From Cyanosarcina radialis HA8281-LM2 (lineage in GTDB: Bacteria; Cyanobacteriota; Cyanobacteriia; Cyanobacteriales; CCAP-1448): a stretch of DNA of 63,223 nt. The notes under the pieces were generated by a model that was given only the letters and a program-made list of their open reading frames with translations, ran no database searches and was not told the origin of the DNA. Position 1 is the stretch's first letter, and each line of letters begins with the position of its first letter. Positions 40,724-49,903 of this stretch are shown in pieces. The DNA lies in NCBI GenBank assembly GCA_019359615.1, contig JAHHHA010000034.1:1-63223 (forward strand). Reading direction: 5' to 3'. Both the position numbers and the translations under genes were made by a program.

Positions 40724-42214
40724 CTAGTTGCGATGCCAGCGGGTGACACCATCTGGACTGTCGATTAAAGTGATGCCTTGGGCTTGGAGTTCGTTGCGAA
40801 TGCGATCGCTTTCGGCAAAGTTGCGAGCTTTCCTGGCGGCTTGCCGCTGCTGAATTAAAGACTCAATTTCCGCATCGGTTAAACCGCCAACACCAGAGGT
40901 AGTTTCATCTTCAGGCGGAACTTCCAAGCCTAATACCCGTGCCAAATTTACGAGGGTATGCCATTGAGATTCTAAAGTTGCAGATGGGGTTTCCGTCTTG
41001 CCTTCATGAACGAGAATATTTCCTTCTCGCCGGAGTTCTTTAGCCAATTCAAACAGCACCACCAACCCCCCCGGAAAGTTAAAATCGCTATCTACAGCAG
41101 CTTCAAACCTCTTTACATAAGAATTGTGAAGAGTGGAATTCTCCCCATCTCCCCATCTCCCCATCTCCCCATCTCCCTCTCTCCACCCTAACTGTTTGCC
41201 ATACTGGTAGCCAAATTGCAAACCTTCTTTGAGGGTATGCCAGCTATTTTGCGTCGAGGCGATCGCATCTGGGGTAAAGTCGATCGGTTTGCGGTAATGG
41301 GCTTGGAGAACGAACAGCCGCAGCGCCATAGGTTCCAACCCGGCGGCTGAATCTAGCAATTGCCGGATGGTGGTGAAATTCCCCAGAGATTTAGCCATTT
41401 TCTCGCCATCGACGTTGATAAAGCCATTGTGCATCCAGTAACGCGCTAAAGGGTTGCCCGTTACCGCTTCTGATTGGGCGATTTCGTTTTCGTGGTGGGG
41501 AAACTTCAAATCTTCGCCGCCGCAGTGAATATCTATTGTCTCGCCCAAGCACTGACGCACCATAGCAGAACATTCGATATGCCATCCCGGACGACCTCCA
41601 CCCCAAGGCGATTCCCATGATGGTTCCCCCGGTTTGGCAGCTTTCCACAAGGCAAAGTCGTAGGGATCTTCTTTTTTGGCCACTTCCGGATCTTCTACTT
41701 CGACTCTGCCGCTAGCGCCAGCCTGCATATCTTCTAAGTTTCGCCCCGAAAGTTTGCCGTATTCTCGGAAGCGCCGCACTCTATAGTAAACGTCGCCATC
41801 GGCTGGATAGGCGTATCCCGTCTGTTGTAATTCGTGAATCAGCCTTTTAATGCCATCTAGGGTATGGGTTGCGCGGGGATATTCATCTGCTTCCAAGATA
41901 TTGAGGCGTTTCATGTCCTCAAAATAAGCTTGGGTGTATTTTTCCGCCACGGCTGCCATGGACGAACCTTCTTCTCTAGCGCGGTTGAGAATTTTGTCGT
42001 CAATATCGGTGAAGTTTTGAACGTAGCGAACTTGATATCCTCGCCACAATAAGTAGCGCCGCACTGTATCCCAGACGATGTATGCCCGCGCGTGACCCAA
42101 ATGGCAGTAGTCGTATACCGTTACGCCGCAGCAATATATTTTTACTTTGCCCGGTTCTAGGGTTTCAAAAGGTTCTTGGCGACGAGTGAGGCTGTTGTAC
42201 AGACTGAGGGCCAT
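40724..42214 (-). CDS. cysS: Cysteine-tRNA ligase
   Basis: The 496-aa class I synthetase charges tRNA-Cys. It has the HIGH-type motif CHLGHAR (37-43), zinc ligands starting with CCG (28-29), HIECSAM and [11 protein letters not shown], the KMSKS-type KMAKS, and the C-terminal anticodon-binding helices ([27 protein letters not shown]). Residues about 345-360 ([14 protein letters not shown]) are encoded by four CCCCATCT octamers (41138-41182) inserted in frame between catalytic and DALR domains. The enzyme is essential, so the insertion must be tolerated. Confidence 0.95.
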   Translation of the reverse strand: MALSLYNSLTRRQEPFETLEPGKVKIYCCGVTVYDYCHLGHARAYIVWDTVRRYLLWRGYQVRYVQNFTDIDDKILNRAREEGSSMAAVAEKYTQAYFEDMKRLNILEADEYPRATHTLDGIKRLIHELQQTGYAYPADGDVYYRVRRFREYGKLSGRNLEDMQAGASGRVEVEDPEVAKKEDPYDFALWKAAKPGEPSWESPWGGGRPGWHIECSAMVRQCLGETIDIHCGGEDLKFPHHENEIAQSEAVTGNPLARYWMHNGFINVDGEKMAKSLGNFTTIRQLLDSAAGLEPMALRLFVLQAHYRKPIDFTPDAIASTQNSWHTLKEGLQFGYQYGKQLGWREGDGEMGRWGDGENSTLHNSYVKRFEAAVDSDFNFPGGLVVLFELAKELRREGNILVHEGKTETPSATLESQWHTLVNLARVLGLEVPPEDETTSGVGGLTDAEIESLIQQRQAARKARNFAESDRIRNELQAQGITLIDSPDGVTRWHRN

Positions 42215-42498
42215 AAGAAGTCAGAATTCAAAAAGCTTTATGGAAATATTCTAAGATATATAGCAGTTCTAAAGCGTTGATGAAATTTCTTGTGGGGCAA
42301 GTATCTTGCCTGCCGTGGGACAGCCGAGACCACTATCCCACAAATTATTTAGGATTGCTATATTAGGCAAATTGTAGGCGATCGCCTGCATATTTGTATT
42401 TTATAAACTAGGCGAATGAATTCGTGGCTAGACAATCGAAGTCCGCCTGCGCGGACTCAGAAAAAAGTGTTTTAAACCTCGTGTAACTTCCAGCGGAT
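42215..42498. other. Intergenic repeats downstream of the broken lipoprotein gene
   Basis: Holds the TGTGGGACAG hairpin (42315-42341), an ATTTAGGATTGCTATATTA unit (42348-42366), which also occurs at 14534 and 54316, and an AGTCCGC-CTGC-GCGGACT hairpin (42440-42457), which is shared with 32258-32280. No gene is seen. Confidence 0.6.
42315..42341. repeat. GTGGGACAG hairpin repeat, copy 3
   Basis: Arms GTGGGACAG/CTATCCCAC; same family as 7804-7828 and 10023-10047. Confidence 0.7.
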
Positions 42499-42935
42499 TC
42501 ATCGTGACGGGGCGCTTTCTATTGGCGTGTTCGGAGGTAATGCTGTCGAATCAGAAACTTTTTCGAGTACCATCGATCGAGAAGTGAACCTATCTGGTGT
42601 GGTTCCTTCTGTTTGTGCAAATTGTATTCGTAATTTGTTGTCACCTACAAACTCAAAATGACTAAAGCGTTTTCCTGACCGTCACTTATATTTAATTGCA
42701 TCGGTTTGGTTTTAGTATTAAGCTGATATCCGCTCGCCACAGCCGAGTCATCTCCTTCGATAAAAAATAATTGGTTGTTAGGGGTAAACACAAATGTTGC
42801 TGGTTCTTCCTCGCTCGTTGTTTCCCAAGTTCCGAGGATTTTCTTTTCGGCAGATGGGGAGCGATCGCAGCCTGCTAGGGAAACTACTATAGTGACGGCG
42901 ATCGTTGTATTCCTAATTAGACTTAAAAAGTTCAT
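42499..42935 (-). pseudogene. Frameshifted small lipoprotein
   Basis: From the ATG at 42935 the frame gives a lipoprotein signal (IVVSLAGC, Cys23) and a beta-rich domain (KKILGTWETTSEEEPATFVFTPNNQLFFIEG) of the type found in small cyanobacterial lipoproteins. It stops after 96 residues at LVILSL. A shift of one base near 42660 opens another frame that continues HFEFVGDNKLRIQFAQTEG...TSRSMVLEKVSD and stops at 42499. The two parts read as one domain, so a single-base indel has broken the gene, unless it is a sequencing error. Confidence 0.75.
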
Positions 42936-43016
42936 GATAAGTTTTCCAAGACGTTGTTGAAATTTTATAATCTCAAAAAGAAGGGTGGTAATCTCACAAT
43001 TAATTGATAATTTTAA

Positions 43017-46000
43017 CTAGAAGCTGCTTTCAAACTCAACTAAGGCTCGACTCTCGCCCGCCAAATTGGTAGAACCTCGAACCCGCAGTTCGTCGCTAAT
43101 CCGGTAGATGACGTTATAACGCAACGGTTCGTCGGCAGCAATAATATACGACACGGAAGCCGAAAAATCGTCGGTGAGATCGAAAACTGCTTCGGCTGAC
43201 AAACCGAGTACGGCAACATCATCATCTGGATCGGTAACGAGGGTAGGAAATAGGCGAAATTCGCTAACTCCGATCGCCGAGAAAAATTCGTTAAAATCTC
43301 CTTGCAAGTAGCCAAATAAGGTAGAACCACCGACAACGGCAAGTCCTTGACCGGGATCGGCTTGAACCGCACTGAGGGCATTAACTAGAGAGCCGCCTAA
43401 GAGGGCAACAATTTCTGCCTCGCTGCGGGCCGGATCGCTAGTCAGTTCTAAATTATCTTCTAATTCGCTGGCCGGGCCTCTGACTGTGGCTTCAACCCGA
43501 ACGCTGCGGACGGAAGTAAAGCCTGTGGTCAACACTTCTTGAATCTCGCTAGATGGAAATGGGGTTGTAGGGGCAATGGAAACTCTGCTGCCAGTTACCT
43601 CCGGTACGGTGGCGACGAGATTGATATCGAGAATGGGATCGATTCCTCCTTCTGGGGTAAATGTTGCCGTTTGTTCGTATCCCCGATCTAAGGTGAATTG
43701 GGTAGTAAATAAATCGATCTGTCCTCCAGTCAGGTTTACGACTCCTACGGGGCGAGGGTTATCTAAAGTGCCATTAATCTCCAGTTCGCCTTCGCCCTCA
43801 AAGCTCAATATTGGCTCGTTGGTAATGCGAACGTTCTCATCCAAAATTAGTTGCAACCCGGCAAAGCCGATGGGAGACGGAGCAGGAGGAGTTCCTGGTT
43901 GGGCTGCCACAATGGCGGCATCGGTTTCTGTGGTAAGTGTTGGTTCGCCTCCTCCGAGCGATACCTCACCGTCGCTCAACCGGATTGCACCGCCAAGATC
44001 GGGAGATAAAACCGTGTCGGTAATGACGACATTGCCGCTAACACTGCCTTCATAGAGTCCATTGAGATCGAGATCTAAGTCAACTAGAGATACAGTCAAG
44101 GGATTATTGGCCGCTAACTGTTGGGCTGGTGCGCTGGCAAAAATGGGTAAAATGCCTTCAGCCATCACTTGCCCGGTACTATATTGAGCTTGAATGCCTT
44201 CTACGATAAGGCGATCGCTGTTAAATCGAGCCGTGCCCGTGACGTTGGTGAGGGGTTCGGGTAACGCTTGGGCGTTGAGAGTGGCATTTTCCACCGCCAC
44301 AGTTCCCATGACCATCGGCTGGTTTAAAGTTCCTCCCACCTCTACATTGAGTTGCCCCTGACCGTTTACCCAAGTTACTGCGTCGGTAAATAAATTTAAT
44401 AAGGCCAAGCCTTCATCTCGCACGTTTGCTCGCAGGCTAATTCGATCGCTATCGGGTTCGACAGCAGCAAAGGGCAACGCTATGGGAATACTGCCCGTAA
44501 TTTCTACTGGCTGCTGCGTCTGGGCTACCCCAAGAGTGCTGTCGAAATTCAACCGCGCGTCGTCGTAAGTAAAGTTGAGTTGTGCGGTTTCCAAGGCGCG
44601 ATCGTTTATCGTTCCCTCAACCAAGGCGATTTCTCCGGTGGCGCTGGGATTATTTAAACTGCCTGCTAAGTTAACCAAGGCGTTTAATCTCCCGTCGAGT
44701 TGCACGGGCAATCGATTCGGTAAGAATGGTTCTATGAGTTCTACTGGTAGTTGTTGGACTTGCACTTGTCCGGTTAGTGCTTCTTGACCTAACTGGCCGC
44801 TGTAAGCGATCGCACCTTCATCTAGATCGATGCGTAAAGGTTGTAAGGTCAAAGTACCGTCGTTGTAAGTGCCTTGGGCGATCGCTTCGTCAATGGTATA
44901 CTCTCCCCACTCCCAATCTTGTCCGATAAGCTCGAAGCTGGCATTGAAAGTAGGCTGTATCCCTGTTTGCAAAGAGCCAGAGACGGTAATTTCGCCGCCA
45001 ATAGTGCCATTTAACGCTGTCAGGGGGGGTAAAGTGGTTTCTCGCTCCCTTTGTCGCCGTTGTTGTGCTAGCAAAACTTGGATTTCTGTAAACCGACGCA
45101 GTTGATTCAATAAAGAAGCGTCGGGCACGCCAGCAGAGATATTTTCCAGGGTTTCCGCTCCCGCGAGTTCGTCAGGTTGGGGCCCGCTAGCAACATCTGT
45201 AAACCCGAAGTTCCCCAGGGCTGGCAAAACTCGCTCGATTCTGACAGAAGCTAAGTCAATTTGGAATTGAAACTCGCCTCCGGCTTGCAAACCGCCATCG
45301 ATCGCGATCCGACTGTCTCCTTGAATTAATTGACCTGCGCTTAAGGTCAGGTTGCCATCTTGATAGCGAATGTTGGCTTGGAATTCGTCTGCGGCAATTG
45401 TACCTACTCTCGGTCGATCGATCGCCACGTCACCAAAGACTGTAGACTCGGCAATATTCTCGGCCAGATCGCTCGTTAAGTTGGCAGATACATTCCCGTC
45501 TAAATTCTGCAAAGCAGCCCCTGGAATTGCATTTCTGAGGACGGCGACGGGAAAATCTGAGATATTGACGATGAGATTGCCATTTTCCGTTCTGCCGCTG
45601 GCTATAGCCTCATCCCGTCGGATCGAGAATGCAGACGGAAGATTATCGGGGCCGAGAACCAAAGCAATTCGATCCTGCTGGCCGCTGACTTGCAATTGTG
45701 CCCCTGCTCCAGCTTGATAATTTAAATTTCCGGTTAAAACTGGCTCGAACGCTAAATCGTTAACTTGGAGGTTTTGCAGCCGGATATCTCCCACCGCATT
45801 GGGAGCGTTAGGAGTGCCCGTTACCCTACCAGTGAAATCTGTCGTCCCCGCCAGGGCGATATTTCCGGGCAGATTTAAACCCAGATCTTGCAGGTTGTAA
45901 TCGTCGGCCTGAACGTTGAGATTAAGTCCGGCGATTTGGGGTGCTTGTTCTCCTTCTAATTGCAGCGCAATAGTGCCGTTGGCATTTAACCCTGGTGCGG

Positions 46001-49000
46001 TGGCATTTTGGACGATAATTTGTTCGCCGTTCCATCGCACCTGTGCCGTCAGGGGTTCTTCGATTAAAGCTAATCCTTCAGAAAAACGAACTTGTCCTTG
46101 GGCTTGGATGCTGGATAGATCGAACGAGGTTCCCGACAGGCGCAAATTGGCAGTTAACTCTCCGCGTAAGTCGGGCGAAAACTGGTTGAGCGGCACGCTA
46201 GCAGCATCGACAACCGCTTGAAACGCCCCTCCAGCTTGGAAATTGCCATTGAGGGCGACCCGGCTGTCTCCTTGCAGTAATTCACCACCGCGCAAGGTTA
46301 AATCGCCATCTTGATAGCTAATATTAGCTCGGAATGCCTCTGCGGCAATTCCTCCCAGTCTCGGTTGAGCGATCGCTACGTCCCCAACCACTGTAGAATC
46401 GGCGATATCCTCCCCTAGATCGATGACTAAGCTAGCAGATACATCCCCAGCGATCGAGTCGAGATTCTGCACGGCATCCCCTGGAATCGCGTTTCTCAAC
46501 ACGGCAACGGGAAAGTCTTCGACGTTGACAATCAGATTGCCGTTTTGAGTTCTAGCGCTGGCTACAGCCTCATCCCGTCGAATCAAAAACGAACTTGGGC
46601 GATTGTCGGGATCTAAAACCAAAGCAATTCGATCTTGCTGCCCGCTAACTTGCAGTGCTGTCCGCTGTCCGGTTTGATAATTTAAATTTCCAGTTAAGAC
46701 TGGCTCGAAGGCTAAATTGTTAACCGTGAGATTTTGTAGCTGGAGATCTCCTACAGCGTTGGGAGCGTTAGGAGTGCCAGTTACCCTACCAGTGAAATCT
46801 GTCGTCCCCGCCAGGGCGATATTACCGGGCAGATTTAAACCCAGATCTTGCAGGTCGTAATTATCTGCTTGGACGTTGAGATTTAATTGGGCGATTTGCG
46901 GTGCTTGTTCTCCCTCTAATCGCACCCCAATAGTACCGCTGGCATTCAACCCTGGTGCGGTGGCATTTTGGACGATAATGCGATCGCCATTCCATTGCAC
47001 TTGTGCCGTCAGGGGTTCTTCGATTAAGGCTATTCCTTCAGAAAAACTTACCTGTCCTTGGGCTTGGATGTTGGCTAGGTCGAAAGATGTTCCCGACAGG
47101 CGCAAGCTAGCATCTAACTCTCCTCGTAAGTCGGGGGAGAATTCGTTAAGAGCGACGTTAGCAGTATTGACAACCGCTTGAAAATCGCCGTTACTGATTT
47201 GACCGCTACCTTGCACCCTGCCTCCTGCTAGTGCAAAAGCAGAATCTAAGTTAATAATATTGTCAGGATCTAAAACCAAAGCAATTCGATCTTGCTGGCC
47301 GCTGACTTGCAATTCTGTCTGCCCTTCGGCTTGATAATTTAAATTTCCGGTTAAGATTGGCTCGAACTCTATATCGTTAAGTTGCAGGTTTTGCAGTCGG
47401 ATATCTCCCACCGCATTGGGAGCGTTAGCAGTACCAGTTACTCGCCCGGTAAAATCTGCCGTACCCGCCAGGTCAAGAGCTTCAGGGAGATTTAAATCGA
47501 GAGCTTGCAGGTTATAGTTATTGGCCTGGACGTTGAGATTCAACCCAGCGATTTGCGGTGCTTGTTCTCCCTCCAATCGCACCCCAATAGTACCGCTGGC
47601 GTTTACCCCTGGCGCAGTGGCATTTTGGACGATAATCTGCTGACCGTTCCATCTTACTTGTGCCGTCAGGGGCCGTTCGACGACGGCTATTCCTTGAGAA
47701 AAACGTACCCGTCCTTGGGCTTGGATATTGGATAGATCGAAAGATGTTCCCGACAAGCGCAAATTAGCATTTAACTGTCCTCGTAAATCGGGCGACAACT
47801 GGTTCAGAGCGACGTTAGCCGCATCGACAACTGCTTGAAACTCGCCGTTACGGATTTGACCGCTACCTTGCACCCTACCGCCTGCTACTTGAAAAGCAGC
47901 ATCTCTAATCAGGGTAGTTCCTTCATTAGTAACGACAACTTCCGCTTGACCTGGGTAAGCAGCATTGGGCGCTCTTACTTGGGCTACAGTTCTGATGTTA
48001 CCTGGGGTTCCCGAAATCCGGGCCGTAGCCGCAACCGCACCAATGGTAAATTCCGGGTCAGCGCCGTAGGTCCGCGCGATCGCATTTCCTGGTACATTAC
48101 TTGCCTGAAAGTTGAGAACGAGTTGGTTTCGGTTTTCTAAATCGATCCGACCGCTACCAGTTACCAAACCCCCGACGACTGGCGTAGCACGAATATTAGC
48201 CAGGGTAAGCTGTTCTGGGATCAGGCGAAAGCTAGCGCCAATGTTTCTAAATGCAAGGCGATCGACGGTGGCGTTATTAATAGTGCTAACATTGCCCGTG
48301 AGAATCGGTCGATCGATCGCTCCTTGCAAGCGCAGATCGGCTCTGGCCGTGCCCGCCGTGGGAAAGGGCAAATCGACATTTAAAGTACCGAGCAAATTTT
48401 TGACGCTCACAGGTTGGACTCGACCCGAAAGGTTGTAACCTTTGAGCGTATTGAGCGACCCATCGAGCCGAACCGGAATTGCCCCATAGCTGGTAGAAAA
48501 ATTTTCTAGAGCAATATTTTGATACGAAATCCGCTTAGCATCACCTGGTTTGCCCTCACCCCGCCCTAGCGGGCACCCCTCTCCCAAGCTTGGGAGAGGG
48601 GAAGGGGGTGAGGGCTGGGTTTCAAGGTTTTTAAAACCGGATGAAATCTGACACGATCGAAATAACAGTTTTCCTTGAGTATTGACAAATCTTTGCGGTA
48701 GATCGGCAATTTGAGCCGTGACATCGTTCAAGCTAGCCTTACCTACAATTACAGGTTGCTCTTGGTTAGGCTGCAATTGGACTTTTAAGTTGGCATCGGC
48801 GCGACCTGCCAGCAAATCGACGGGCAAATCTATTAAGCGGCTGACATCGGCAGCTAAGATGTTTTGTCCGGCGATCGCCAGTTTGGTTTGTTCCGACGCT
48901 GGGGTATACTCGCCATTAACAACGATTTTGCCGCCTGTAGTCGGTTGACCGCTAACTTCAAAGCCAATCCCTCGATCCTGCTCCAAAAAGCGAGCAGTTG

Positions 49001-49571
49001 CATCTACCTGAGCGATCGCCACTGCACCTTGGGGTCTGTCGGGTTCGGGATTTGGCACTAACACTAGGTCGGCATTTTCCGCCCGAATCGTCTCTAGATC
49101 GATCGCGATGAAATCGGTTTCTTCCCCTGCTTGAGTCTGAATTTCCGTATCGACCCAGCGACCGTTTTGTGCCTGTTCGAGGTAAACATCGGAATTAAAT
49201 AAGGTCACATCCAGCCCTAGAGTGCGGTTAGTCACGAGTCGCCACAGATCGAACCTCACTTCTACTGCTTCTGCAACTACTCGGTCTGGATCGTTAGGAG
49301 TGGCAGGGATGGCTGCCGAATTGAATCGCAGGCTATTAAAAGAAAAACGCTCTACTTCGCCTATTTCTACAGGTCTTCCTAGTAATTGCTCCAAATTGCT
49401 TTCTAATAACGGTCCTAGCCTGTTGTTAATAAAATTCCGAGCGTACCAAACGCCTGCAATGATGGCGACCAGCAGAATTCCACCGAGAGCGATGCTGGTA
49501 CGGGTGAAGATTAGCAGCCACAAACGCCGATTAGAACTAGATTGAGGTCGATCGTTAGGGGAGCGAGTCAT
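43017..49571 (-). CDS. tamB: TamB/DUF490-type translocation and assembly protein
   Basis: This 2184-aa protein has an N-terminal membrane anchor (about 15-45), a very long beta-rich middle and the C-terminal DUF490 domain (about 1780-2184: NPRPVGVVNLTGGQIDLFTTQF, LTSDPARSEAEIVALLGG) ending in ...ESSF. TamB-like proteins bridge the two membranes and move lipids or help outer-membrane protein assembly. It contains three near-identical modules of about 260-300 residues (QAVVD/NTANVALNxxSPDLRG ... FTGRVTGT.NAPNAVGD), so it has grown by internal duplication. Residues about 317-341 (PSPPSPLPSLGEGCPLGRGE) come from an inserted hairpin repeat (48550-48620). Confidence 0.9.
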   Translation of the reverse strand: MTRSPNDRPQSSSNRRLWLLIFTRTSIALGGILLVAIIAGVWYARNFINNRLGPLLESNLEQLLGRPVEIGEVERFSFNSLRFNSAAIPATPNDPDRVVAEAVEVRFDLWRLVTNRTLGLDVTLFNSDVYLEQAQNGRWVDTEIQTQAGEETDFIAIDLETIRAENADLVLVPNPEPDRPQGAVAIAQVDATARFLEQDRGIGFEVSGQPTTGGKIVVNGEYTPASEQTKLAIAGQNILAADVSRLIDLPVDLLAGRADANLKVQLQPNQEQPVIVGKASLNDVTAQIADLPQRFVNTQGKLLFRSCQISSGFKNLETQPSPPSPLPSLGEGCPLGRGEGKPGDAKRISYQNIALENFSTSYGAIPVRLDGSLNTLKGYNLSGRVQPVSVKNLLGTLNVDLPFPTAGTARADLRLQGAIDRPILTGNVSTINNATVDRLAFRNIGASFRLIPEQLTLANIRATPVVGGLVTGSGRIDLENRNQLVLNFQASNVPGNAIARTYGADPEFTIGAVAATARISGTPGNIRTVAQVRAPNAAYPGQAEVVVTNEGTTLIRDAAFQVAGGRVQGSGQIRNGEFQAVVDAANVALNQLSPDLRGQLNANLRLSGTSFDLSNIQAQGRVRFSQGIAVVERPLTAQVRWNGQQIIVQNATAPGVNASGTIGVRLEGEQAPQIAGLNLNVQANNYNLQALDLNLPEALDLAGTADFTGRVTGTANAPNAVGDIRLQNLQLNDIEFEPILTGNLNYQAEGQTELQVSGQQDRIALVLDPDNIINLDSAFALAGGRVQGSGQISNGDFQAVVNTANVALNEFSPDLRGELDASLRLSGTSFDLANIQAQGQVSFSEGIALIEEPLTAQVQWNGDRIIVQNATAPGLNASGTIGVRLEGEQAPQIAQLNLNVQADNYDLQDLGLNLPGNIALAGTTDFTGRVTGTPNAPNAVGDLQLQNLTVNNLAFEPVLTGNLNYQTGQRTALQVSGQQDRIALVLDPDNRPSSFLIRRDEAVASARTQNGNLIVNVEDFPVAVLRNAIPGDAVQNLDSIAGDVSASLVIDLGEDIADSTVVGDVAIAQPRLGGIAAEAFRANISYQDGDLTLRGGELLQGDSRVALNGNFQAGGAFQAVVDAASVPLNQFSPDLRGELTANLRLSGTSFDLSSIQAQGQVRFSEGLALIEEPLTAQVRWNGEQIIVQNATAPGLNANGTIALQLEGEQAPQIAGLNLNVQADDYNLQDLGLNLPGNIALAGTTDFTGRVTGTPNAPNAVGDIRLQNLQVNDLAFEPVLTGNLNYQAGAGAQLQVSGQQDRIALVLGPDNLPSAFSIRRDEAIASGRTENGNLIVNISDFPVAVLRNAIPGAALQNLDGNVSANLTSDLAENIAESTVFGDVAIDRPRVGTIAADEFQANIRYQDGNLTLSAGQLIQGDSRIAIDGGLQAGGEFQFQIDLASVRIERVLPALGNFGFTDVASGPQPDELAGAETLENISAGVPDASLLNQLRRFTEIQVLLAQQRRQRERETTLPPLTALNGTIGGEITVSGSLQTGIQPTFNASFELIGQDWEWGEYTIDEAIAQGTYNDGTLTLQPLRIDLDEGAIAYSGQLGQEALTGQVQVQQLPVELIEPFLPNRLPVQLDGRLNALVNLAGSLNNPSATGEIALVEGTINDRALETAQLNFTYDDARLNFDSTLGVAQTQQPVEITGSIPIALPFAAVEPDSDRISLRANVRDEGLALLNLFTDAVTWVNGQGQLNVEVGGTLNQPMVMGTVAVENATLNAQALPEPLTNVTGTARFNSDRLIVEGIQAQYSTGQVMAEGILPIFASAPAQQLAANNPLTVSLVDLDLDLNGLYEGSVSGNVVITDTVLSPDLGGAIRLSDGEVSLGGGEPTLTTETDAAIVAAQPGTPPAPSPIGFAGLQLILDENVRITNEPILSFEGEGELEINGTLDNPRPVGVVNLTGGQIDLFTTQFTLDRGYEQTATFTPEGGIDPILDINLVATVPEVTGSRVSIAPTTPFPSSEIQEVLTTGFTSVRSVRVEATVRGPASELEDNLELTSDPARSEAEIVALLGGSLVNALSAVQADPGQGLAVVGGSTLFGYLQGDFNEFFSAIGVSEFRLFPTLVTDPDDDVAVLGLSAEAVFDLTDDFSASVSYIIAADEPLRYNVIYRISDELRVRGSTNLAGESRALVEFESSF
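48550..48620. repeat. Hairpin repeat inserted in the tamB frame
   Basis: The CCCTCACCCC...ACCCCTCTCCCAAGCTTGGGAGAGGGG...GGGTGAGGG unit occurs here inside coding DNA and keeps the frame. Adjacent AAAACCGGAT suggests that the element's outer end came along. Confidence 0.85.
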
Positions 49572-49903
49572 TCGATTTTAGATTTTGGATGAAAGGATTT
49601 TGGATTGACTCTGCCTTGAAATGTTCGTTGCTTGAGAGTGACAAATTGGGAGTAGCATCTAATCCAGCCCTCACCCCCGTCCCCTCTCCCATTCGGCTAC
49701 GGTGTATACATATCTTTAGTTTTGATGCCTAACACCCTCGTCGATCCCCCCTAGCCCCCCTTAAAAAGGGGGGGAAAGAACTCAAAAGGGGGAAAAAAAC
49801 TCAAAAGGGGGAAAAGAACTCAAAGTCCCCCTTTTTAAGGGGGATTTAGGGGGATTTAGGGGGATCTAAAAGGCCGAACTTCAAACCGATAACTTGAAAA
49901 TTC
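49572..49903. other. Repeat-filled gap between tamB and the SLH-fasciclin gene
   Basis: Contains half a CCCTCACCCCCGTCCCCTCTCCC hairpin repeat (49670-49690) and a MITE remnant (49697-49895). The tamB promoter must lie in 49572-49670. No gene is present. Confidence 0.6.
49697..49895. mobile_element. MITE remnant with intact left and lost right terminal repeat
   Basis: Left end CTACGGTGTATACAT (49697-49711). The interior contains repeated AGGGGGGAAAGAACTCAAA units and GGGGGATTTAGGGGGATC. The right part (49858-49895) matches the inverse of 37865-37900, but the outer 15 bp are missing. The element now ends 8 bp from the stop of the SLH-fasciclin gene and was inserted in the loop of a CCCCTCTCCC hairpin repeat. 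Confidence 0.65.
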
